This document shows, piece after piece, positions 10,247-17,292 of a stretch of DNA of 17,292 bases. Made by a program: the position numbers and the translations under genes. This stretch comes from Smittium culicis (Eukaryota > Kickxellomycota > Harpellomycetes > Harpellales > Legeriomycetaceae): positions 1-17,292 of the forward strand of contig LSSN01000715.1 of assembly GCA_001970855.1 (NCBI GenBank), given 5' to 3'. The notes beneath the pieces are model-generated. The model was not told the origin of the DNA and ran no database searches. It saw only the letters and a program-made list of their open reading frames with translations. Every line of letters begins with the position of its first letter. Positions within the stretch are counted from its first letter, which is position 1.

Positions 10247-11987
10247 TTATAAATCTAAAGGGCTGAAGACAATCTGTTGCTTTTTAAGGGCAGAACTATG
10301 GCTTTTGTAATTAATGGGTGTCTTCACGTAGGGTGTTCTATTTCTCGTAGCAGAGTCAAGTCTGTCGCTGCCTTGTAAGTTAGGACTTGAGATTCCGGAT
10401 CTTAAGTAGTCATTTGGATTTCTAATTGGTGTTGTGGGAAGATTAAGAGGGTTAAATTCAGATTTCTCGGCTTCTGTTATGGTGTCTACCATTATACCAA
10501 TATCTCGCGTTCTTTTAAATAGACTAGGATATACAAACCCATTATTATATTCTGAAATCACTTGCTCGGTGATTATTTTCGTGTCTCTAGATAAGTCTAA
10601 AAATTTTGAAGTTATACTCTTGAGCTGAAATCCCACTAAGGCTGATACTATGGGCATATAATACCAATTATTGTCATTTGAAAAGAATATTAGCAGTAAT
10701 TGGACTGGTGACCACCAGCTAAAAAATGAATAAAAATACAGTTTAAAGAATGGGTAAGCATTATAAACAATAAACAATAAACATATGTAATATAGTATAA
10801 ATTTAACAAACCAGAACAAATCAAGTAAGAACCGGGAAGGGTCCCAAATACTGAGTTCATGCATATAGCTTGTTCTTCTGTTGCTGGAGCTCTGCTTCGA
10901 ATTTCTGTATTCAAAGCAAAAATATTTAAAAAAATTTTAATTTACTATTTTACAACATATTCTGGTAATTTAATAATTTATTGGGTTGGAGCTATATAAA
11001 TTTTTTCAAACTAAATTTTTATCATGTCTTACAATAACCAGCTTGTACTTTTCTTACTCTCGAATTCATGCGGCAGGTTTTCTGTAGTTCTTGATATATT
11101 TCTGTTTTTTTCCCAACTCTAAAAAGTAAAATTGAAAGGTTATCAATTTTTTTTAATAAGATTAATCTGTAAATATATAGCCGTAACTTATTTTTCTATA
11201 GTTCAGGAATCTATTATCTTACTTTTTGGGGTTCTCCTCTAAGTTGATATTTTTTGTGCGAGGAAAAAAGAATCTTTGCAATAAAAAAACTTGCAAGGAT
11301 TAACAAAATCTCTGCGAAAAGCAGCTGTTTTTATTTAAAAGAAATTAAATGTTAGCTTATATCAATTTGCAATAAAAAATGTGTATTTAGTGGGTATATC
11401 GAAGGAATTAATTACTATTTTGTAAAGGGTTGAACTTGAAGAAGAGTCGAAAATATTAGAATCATATTTATATGAACTATATGAGTTCGATAGTTGATCA
11501 TAGTAACTTGCTTTGCCGTCATTCATTAACTGTTCGATGTCTGTCTTTCCAGATCCGTCATGTATTCTCGAAAAGTGAATAACTACTTGGAGCAAATTTA
11601 AGAATATTATTAGCGGCCAGCTAGTTTATTTAAAGGCATAGTAAAGAAAATACTAGTTAGATAAATTAATAATTTATATGGGAGAAAAAAAGTTAGCAAT
11701 TTGGCTTTATAAACACAACAGTCAATGCTTAGATACTTATAATTAGTCATTTAGTAATAAATATACTAAAATCCATAGTACTCATTGTAAAGTGACAATA
11801 AAATTTTGTTAACATGGTTTGAGAATAAAATTATTTGATTGATTTACGTTGCTGTATCGAGGATTTTCTCAATTCTGTACGAGTCATATTCAGAAGTTAC
11901 TGACAAGTAGTAATCGCCTAGAAATTCCGAAATTCTTCCAAAGATCGACCTACGATTATTAGTTCCAGTTGCCTTAATTTCGCTCAT
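10247..11987 (-). CDS. NUR1: Nur1/Mug154-family inner nuclear membrane protein, six exons
   Basis: On the - strand, exons are 11987-11848, 11620-11416, 11324-11223, 11118-11033, 10904-10812 and 10718-10247, giving 365 residues. All phases agree. Nur1 sits in the inner nuclear membrane with the LEM-domain protein Heh1/Lem2 and helps tether and silence rDNA and other repeats. Visible features: N-terminal FLGDYYLSVTSEYDS (residues 23-37); a hydrophobic WPLIIFLNLLQVVIHF segment (48-63); a second membrane segment, LLFAEILLILASFFIAKIL (116-134); the family core WDPSRFLLDLF-C-WWSP (198-213) followed by hydrophobic stretches to about 241; then a charged helix with RDTKIITEQVISEYNNGFVYP (253-273). The polar Ser/Pro-rich C-terminal tail (TPIRNP, TRNRTPYVKTP) looks like a nucleoplasmic domain with possible proline-directed phosphorylation sites. 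The 93-nt last intron is open in frame; I removed it because doing so restores the LFCxxSP core I recall for the family. Yeast Nur1 is longer (484). Each splice junction is an inference. Confidence 0.82.
10719..10811 (-). other. Stop-free 93-nt intron of NUR1
   Basis: The donor is CTG/GTTTGT and the acceptor is TTCATTTTTTAG/C on the - strand. The length is a multiple of three and no stop interrupts it, so an ORF scan runs straight through. Read as coding it would add 31 residues rich in Phe, Leu, Tyr and Ile in the middle of the conserved core. Its very T-rich composition, good splice sites and the restored core motif argue that it is an intron. Confidence 0.75.
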
Positions 11988-12660
11988 TTAAAAATATTTT
12001 TATAGATAAGGAAACTATTCTGAGTAACGTAAATCTAAAATAATTATATAAAAAAGAAAAATAGCCTATATACATATAAATTTTCAAAGTGTAAATGTCA
12101 AACAAGCGTGATTGATTTATGCATCATTCAAATTTATATAATTTTTTTTATATTGTGACCAATTTTTTTGGGTAATTTAGTAGTCAATCATTGATCGCGA
12201 ATTCCATGTTTACACTAACCCTTACACGCCAATAAATGATCATCTTTGTTCATTCTCCATTTATCTATTAATATTATTTTCTCTTGTACTACTATATTTT
12301 CCTTCAGTGCCTAGAAAATAACTGTTGTAGAGCTGTATTTTTTAAATATAATAGTATAATTATCCTATTAAAATATGTTTAAATAAAAAGAATAGAAAAT
12401 AGCTATCTTTGGAATAAAATTTTTACTATATTCAAGAGGTATCAAATAAACATATGTATATAGAGAATTTCATCTCATGGTTTCTATATTAGTAAATGAA
12501 TATTTTCAGGAATTAAAATATTTAGACATACTAAATTAAAATTATATAAAAATATTTATGAGTAGGTTTAGTGGTAGAAACTGCTACGAATAAAAAAAAA
12601 TTGAGCTCTGTCTAAATATCTCTTGTAACTATATTAAATAAAATGGATTTAGGGTTATAG
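11988..12660. other. Intergenic region upstream of NUR1
   Basis: This 673-bp AT-rich stretch has no supportable gene. It lies between the NUR1 start and the BUD22 stop, so it should hold the NUR1 promoter and BUD22 3' end signals. Two CCAAT motifs are visible on the + strand (about 12169 and 12229), and a locally GC-richer patch at 12206-12230 contains TGTTTACACTAACCCTTACA, possibly a transcription-factor site cluster. Confidence 0.45.
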
Positions 12661-15564
12661 CTAATCAAAGACGATTTTCTTTCCCTTTGATTGCCCACTG
12701 TTAATCTGTGCCAATTTCAATCTTTCATTTTGTTTGGCTGCCCAAGAGGGGTGTAAATTTTCAGTATTGAAATTACTCTTATTTTTAAATTCTGGTTGCC
12801 TATCATTGCCGCGATTATAATTCCCACCCGATTCTTGTTTATTGTATGGTGTATTCGTGCTGTTGCTGAATCCATGACTGTTTGGTCTGTCATTATTTTT
12901 GGTTGTGCTTTCACCATCTTGCCCAAAAACTATTTTATTTCCTTTAAAGTTACCACTATTAATCTGTGCCAATTTCATCCTTTCATTCTGTTTAGCTACC
13001 CATGATGGATGTAAATTCTCACTTCCTGGATTATTTTTGTTTGTAAAATCTGGTTGCCTGTGATTTCCGCCATATTCGTGCTTGTTATGTGGTGTGTTAG
13101 CATTATTGCTGGATTTGTAACTGCTTGATCTATCATCGTTTTTACTAGAGTTTTCTCCATCTTGCCCAAATACAATCTTGTTTCCTTTAAAGTTGCCGCT
13201 ATTTATCTGTGCCAATTTCATCCTTTCATTCTGTTTTGCTACCCATGATGGATGTAAATTCTCAGCACCAGCACCAGAGTTATTAAAACTACTACCAGAA
13301 CTATGTTGGTTGCTTGAGAAGCCGATTGGTTTCTGTTGATAGTTATCTTTATATTGCTGATTTCCTTCATTAGAATTGAACCCTCTCTCACCACCATACT
13401 TGCTTGATTGAGGGTTTGAGCCAAAGGGACTGCTGGATGCGAATTTATTACTCCTAGAATCGGTTCTGACCTTTGGTCCTCGTATATCATCGATTCCTGG
13501 GATTGGTTTCCTGTACCTTGCAAATTTAGTGTTATTTTTTCTGACTGAAACTCTAGCGTTTTCCTTGATATGCTTAGCTTCTGCACCATGAATTCTCTCA
13601 TATTCCCTAATGAAAAGTTAAATAGAAATAAAAAGTAAATTCAGTGTAATAGGCGATAAAAGTATAACATTGTAACAGTTATAAATTAGTTATAAGCCCC
13701 CCTCTTACTTCCTTCAAAGAAATAAAAAGTTATGAAAATAGTTACATTCTTCTTTGTCGTTGTCCTTTTCTGTTCTTTTTAACTTGAAGCTCTTCTACAG
13801 TTGATTTACGTTGTTTTTTCTTTACATTTAAATTATCATCGGACTCGGAATCTGAATTGAAGTCGGAATTAGAGCTATAGTTTGACCCGTAATCTGAATG
13901 CGAATCATAATCTGACCTTGATCCTATAGAGTAGTTTTCAGCATCTAAATCTGAGTTTATACTGATATCGGAATATTCTTCGTCGCTGGAACCACCGCCT
14001 AAGGAATCAACAAATCTGGATGAGATCTTTTTCTTCAATTCCTCCTAAAAAAAGAAAGATAGTGTTAATAGTAGATTTTTTTTTAAAAAAAATAATCATA
14101 TATAATCATATAAATGTGAATTTAACAGCTTGTGATTTTTTTATTCTATAAAGGAGTTCAAAATAAAGTAAGGTGTGTAATTTGCATGCCTTGGACAACG
14201 GGGCATTATTAAGGGTGGACTTTGACTCAGACTTTGGCTTAGCTTTTGGTTCTAATGCGTCTTGAGATTTGGTCGGGACCGTTTGTTTACGAATGCCCTG
14301 TAATATCATAGCGACGGTATCGAGCTCTTTTAAGCAGTCAGAAACGGGTTTAGTTGCGATTAAAAACTTTATAGCCTTCTGTTGATTATTATACTTTTTT
14401 TTATTTTCAGCAGATTTATCAACTGGCTTTGGGTGATTTTCAGAGTTGGAGCTAGTTGCAGTTTGGGAGTCTTCATTTATAGCTAGGTCAGTAACTTTCA
14501 GCTCTAGGGCAAAATCAATTAGCTTTTCATTTGCTTTAAATGCATCGTGGAATATTTTTTCAGAAAGTTTATCCAAGTCTAATTCCTATTGAAATAATTA
14601 TATTGGTTATTGTATTTATTCATAATATTTTGAAAAGAAAAATTAAAGAGGGGACACATATGCATATAGGTAAAATAAATGAGGGGGTGGTACTTTGAAA
14701 TAAGAAATGAACAGCTTTTCAGCGTCAATTTGGCGCTCGATGTGTATATTAGTTTTATCGGTTCTATTAGAAAATAATTAGAGTTTTAAATATACTTTTA
14801 GTAAAAAAATAACATAAGCGATATGAAGTATGAGATCAAATAGCGGAATTAAGTTAAGAATATATTTTTCTTAATATAAAACAAGCTTGATAAATATAAA
14901 TAATTAAAGATTACTCGAATTTTTCGTTTAATTTTCGTAGAGTTTTTATTTGCTTTTGAATAATAATGACTTTGCTTTTTTTGATACTTGTTTTAAGCAT
15001 TTTTCTTATGTGATGCTAAATATAATATTTTGCAGTGATTAAGAAAAAGAGAATTAAATAAATTATAAATTAAATACTGGGAACAAGATAAAATAAAGTA
15101 TGAGATCTACGGGTGAAGTAGAAACTTGGAAAGAGGCAGAATTAAGTAAAATGATTTAAAAAATTAGAAAAAAAATTTTATGTAAGAAGAGTTTTACAAT
15201 TTTTTGGTTTGCTTTTTGAATCCTAACTTTTCGTAGCTCTTCAATTGATACTCCTGAATCAATTGAGATCTTTTCTATGTTGCTAGAATTGATATTTGTA
15301 TCCTGATTTTCGCTGGAAAGCCCTTTAGAAGCGTTTCTTTCCTTTTTAAGGGCCAATCTTTTTTTCTTCTCGATAATGGATTTAGCTTTCAGCATCGCCG
15401 CTCCCGTCTCGGACTATTTCGAGAATTATTTGAATTTAATTTTATGGTTTTCTAGTTTAAAGATATTTTGCTTGTATCATTTTTAATAAAAAATATCGAT
15501 TTGTATGAAATACCTGGGCTTCAAGCAAGTTTAGCTTCCAGCTAAGATTTTCTTTGTAAGACAT
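12661..15564 (-). CDS. BUD22: Bud22/SRFBP1-family ribosome biogenesis protein with triplicated C-terminal motif, seven exons
   Basis: On the - strand, exons are 15564-15514, 15413-15198, 15015-14915, 14763-14694, 14585-14190, 14044-13746 and 13606-12661, giving about 692 residues. Bud22 is a nucleolar factor needed for 18S rRNA maturation and 40S assembly. Family features in order: KLNLLEAQ (residues 10-17); HHIRKMLKTSIKKSKV (90-105) with the following basic helix; ERQIDAEKL and ELDLDKLSEKIF (147-158); a Ser/Asp/Glu-rich acidic stretch (about 292-345); KKNRKGQRQRR (367-377); EYERIHGAEAKHIKEN; and the C-terminal LHPSW...KGxKIVF signature. That signature is normally single and terminal but occurs three times here (from residues 495, 576 and 662), the last ending KGKKIVFD at the stop. 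Uncertain points: exon two is phase 0 on both sides and may be skipped (about 620 residues); it may also end at 15228; the exon-five donor is either a GC site at 14189 or a GT site at 14126. The start ATG has A at -3. Confidence 0.88.
12664..13257 (-). repeat. Three tandem copies of the Bud22 C-terminal module
   Basis: Copies begin at 13257, 13014 and 12756 on the - strand and span 243, 258 and 93 nt. Each starts LHPSW(V/A)AKQNER and continues (M/L)KLAQINSG with KG(N/K)KIVF; the first two also carry a GQDGE and then an Asn/Ser/Gly-rich linker ending in EN. The first 35 residues of copies one and two are identical, while their DNA differs at several synonymous sites, which suggests selection on the protein. 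The third copy is the native-looking C-terminus. Confidence 0.9.
15198..15413 (-). other. Symmetric exon of BUD22, possible cassette exon
   Basis: This 72-codon exon begins after CGAAATAG and ends before GTAAAA; a second donor at GTTAGG would end it at 15228. Both ends are phase 0, so skipping keeps the frame and would join LLEAQ directly to HHIRKMLK, as the usual family layout has it. The encoded segment is Lys/Glu-rich, then Ser/Asn-rich, with no known domain. The open frame and splice sites support a real exon; constitutive use is unknown. Confidence 0.6.
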
Positions 15565-16204
15565 GTTTTAAGTCGGATAAAAGATAGTAATTTGTATATA
15601 TGTTTTAAAGCAATTAAAATATAAAGTGATTATGGATTTATTTTCAGAAGGCTCTACTTTAAATGTTAGTAGCAAATTTCGTAAACTATAAAAAGAAAAA
15701 TTTATATCTAAAATTTATAAAGTAACAACGAATAGTAGCTTTTTTTAATTTTTTTATTTCAGCCTTTTGAGTTGATTTGAAAAGGCTATTTGCTGAAAAA
15801 GGAAAAAAGATTTTAGTTTTAGCTTTCTAGAAGCCAATAAAAATGGCTAAATTAAGCTGATGAGAGATCAAATCGAGAAATACAAGTTTTATCCAATAGA
15901 ATCGATGAAAAAAAAACAAAAGTATAATAACGTATATGCTTGGTTCAGTTTGTAGCAACTTTAACAGCTACTAACCGTTTCCTGGGCGATAGATTGTTTT
16001 TGGGCTACTAAATTTAGCCAACTGGATTAAATCTAAATAAAATGCTTCCAAGGCTCAATCATTTATTGGTATATGATAGTATATAGAAGCAAATAATAAA
16101 TCTGCTTAAAAACCATTAGCGAATCAATAAATTAAATTTTTTAAAGTGATTTGGATGGGAAAGGTTTAAAATTAGTGTACGAATATATATGCAATTAAAA
16201 AAAA
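15565..16204. other. Intergenic region between BUD22 and the oxygenase gene
   Basis: This 640-bp stretch should contain the BUD22 promoter and the oxygenase 3' end. It is AT-rich without a supportable ORF. It carries three short hairpins built on AGCC/GGCT arms: 15761-15787 (AGCCTTTT and AAAAGGCT), 15832-15848 (AGCCA and TGGCT) and 16003-16019 (GGCTA and TAGCC). No RNA gene is recognised. Confidence 0.5.
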
Positions 16205-17017
16205 TCACTCATAAAGAACATCAGAGCGTAGAACGTATTTTATTCCTTGTGCGACTTTTCTTCCTTCGTGGATAAGGCAGTCAGCCCCATGCTTATGCAG
16301 CAAAAGCATCCCACCTTTGGGTTTTACGCTGAGTTGGTAGAAAGGTTTACTGCTGTAAAAAACGGTTTCGCCTCCACAGCCACTTTTCTTCGAGGAAACT
16401 GGCGTGCTTGCTGATGGCTTTGACCTATTTTTTTTAATAAGATCTTTATTCTTTGCTTTTTCTTGTTTATTTGAAGCTGGGTTTGATGGGTAAGATGTTG
16501 CTTCTTCTGTTCCAGTTTCAGAGATGTAATCCTCCAAATCGTTTAAATATATTAAAAGAGTGTATTCAGTCCTTTTTCCTTGATAGTTAAATAAGTGATC
16601 GTCGTAATGTTTGCCAAACTTTTGGCCTGGAGAATATTTGTACAGCCTTATGTTTTCGTGTAGTCCGATAGGGTCTTTTCCGACGATTTTGATATTTTCA
16701 GAGACGATTTTTTTTAGACCTGTTTGGTGCCATAACTCGCTTGCTAAACCTGTGGAGTTGTATGAAATTCGATAGTTATTCCTAAAAGCGTACCCAGGCT
16801 TTTTAGAGGGCACGATTTGGGCCTTTTCAGGATCTCTATTGATCTCGGTCTCTATTATCTTAATAAAATCTTTGCATTGCTTATCGGTCAAGAAATTGTC
16901 TATCGTGTATATCTGGTTCGGTGCAAGCTCGCAAAGAACAGGAGATTTGGAAACAGCATCTGCTGATTTATCGCCATAAAAATTCAAAACTGGCCATTCA
17001 CCATCATACTCTTCCAT
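16205..17017 (-). CDS. Prolyl-4-hydroxylase-like 2-oxoglutarate/Fe(II) dioxygenase
   Basis: This single-exon gene encodes 270 residues. The fold is recognised from the double-stranded beta-helix motifs: NIRLYKYSPGQKFGKHYDDH (122-141) with the iron-binding His137 and Asp139, then YTLLIYLND (152-160), GGETVFY (215-221), VKPKGGMLLLHKHG (231-244), the distal iron ligand His250, and Lys260 in the GIKYVLRSD segment as the likely 2-oxoglutarate-binding residue. The full HxD...H...K set is therefore present and the enzyme should be active. An N-terminal helical part (TIDNFLTDKQCKDFIKII) is typical of the family. A Lys/Ser/Pro-rich insertion at about 164-214 separates two core strands. No signal peptide is seen, so it is probably cytosolic or nuclear rather than a secretory collagen-type enzyme. 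The substrate is unknown. It does not look like Tpa1/OGFOD1, which has a second C-terminal domain. The start gives the only Met before the conserved region. Confidence 0.9.
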   Translation of the reverse strand: MEEYDGEWPVLNFYGDKSADAVSKSPVLCELAPNQIYTIDNFLTDKQCKDFIKIIETEINRDPEKAQIVPSKKPGYAFRNNYRISYNSTGLASELWHQTGLKKIVSENIKIVGKDPIGLHENIRLYKYSPGQKFGKHYDDHLFNYQGKRTEYTLLIYLNDLEDYISETGTEEATSYPSNPASNKQEKAKNKDLIKKNRSKPSASTPVSSKKSGCGGETVFYSSKPFYQLSVKPKGGMLLLHKHGADCLIHEGRKVAQGIKYVLRSDVLYE

Positions 17018-17292
17018 CGTTTTACTGTATATAAATCCAACCTAGTAAAGTTTGATTAGTAGTATGTATACTAAGCTATAAACTAGAAGTAAGGTATTTC
17101 TGGATCTTTTTCATGCCTTTTCATTCGCTAAACTCCGTTTTTTACTTTGTAATGCTCGCTATATCCAATAAATGGGTAATTTCGCTTAATGATTGGTAAT
17201 TAAAAACTTGAACTTGGAAATAAAAATTCAATAAAACGATATTATTAGATTATGACTTTCAAATCCAACTCCATGAAAATTAAGGTTTAATA
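17018..17292. promoter_or_regulatory. Upstream region of the oxygenase gene
   Basis: These 275 bases precede the oxygenase ATG on the - strand. A CCAAT motif is readable on the - strand near 17195 (ATTGG on +), about 175 nt from the start codon. No ORF or repeat is seen. The window ends here, so a further upstream gene cannot be judged. Confidence 0.35.

Noticed and set aside
10719..10811. A third transmembrane helix in the NUR1 product, read straight through this stretch
   Set aside because: It is better explained as an intron: good donor and acceptor, T-rich composition, and removal restores the conserved LFCxxSP core.
10690..10914. A 74-codon - strand frame starting just upstream of the fifth NUR1 exon
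   Set aside because: It overlaps the NUR1 exons in a different frame, lacks family similarity and does not join the neighbouring exons in phase.
12796..13005. A + strand frame of 69 codons opposite the BUD22 repeats
   Set aside because: It is antisense to a well-supported exon and has no independent evidence.
13239..13601. A 120-codon - strand frame within the last BUD22 exon
   Set aside because: The neighbouring frame continues unbroken from the splice acceptor at 13607 into the LHPSW repeats and contains the family sequence EYERIHGAEAKHIKEN.
15858..15960. Box C/D snoRNA starting at the TGATGA at about 15858
   Set aside because: No CTGA box D follows at a suitable distance and there is no terminal stem.
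1..17292. CRISPR array, prokaryotic operon, toxin or defence system
   Set aside because: No regularly spaced direct repeats are present, all genes are eukaryotic families with introns, and no product resembles a known defence or toxin protein.

Overview
The window is AT-rich nuclear DNA from a eukaryote that uses spliceosomal introns, most probably a fungus. The best taxonomic clue is a gene of the Nur1/Mug154 inner-nuclear-membrane family, which as far as I know is fungal. Intron density is high (17 predicted introns in five genes, mostly 80-230 nt, ending in (T/C)AG, with CTAAC/CTAAT-like branch points) and base composition is very AT-rich. That suits an early-diverging lineage better than a budding yeast, but I cannot name the group from sequence alone.

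Layout. Positions 1 to about 424 look like a long terminal repeat or a heat-shock promoter: two dense arrays of heat-shock elements, a 16-bp inverted repeat, a TATA box and a polyA-like signal, with no ORF. A gene-free AT-rich stretch follows. A very long three-exon gene on the + strand (1120-7980) encodes a Urb2/Npa2-family nucleolar protein. The four genes after it are all on the - strand: a three-exon NIF3-like protein (8323-9642), a six-exon Nur1-family nuclear-envelope protein (10247-11987), a seven-exon Bud22-family protein (12661-15564) and a single-exon prolyl-4-hydroxylase-like 2-oxoglutarate/Fe(II) oxygenase (16205-17017). URB2 and NIF3 are convergent. I rebuilt exon structures by hand from splice motifs, reading phase and family similarity; none was checked by computation.

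Function. Three of the five genes belong to nucleolar or rDNA biology: Urb2 (60S pre-rRNA processing), Bud22 (18S pre-rRNA maturation) and Nur1 (rDNA tethering and silencing at the nuclear rim). This may be chance, as eukaryotic genes are transcribed separately, but it is worth a synteny check. NIF3 and the oxygenase have no obvious link to them.

Most notable points: the single C-terminal Bud22 signature is present three times in tandem here; NUR1 has a 93-nt intron that is stop-free and a multiple of three and would insert a hydrophobic segment if retained; BUD22 has a phase-0/phase-0 exon inside its N-terminal domain; a heat-shock-element array lies at the left edge; and a GC-rich island of about 60 bp lies in the NIF3-NUR1 gap.
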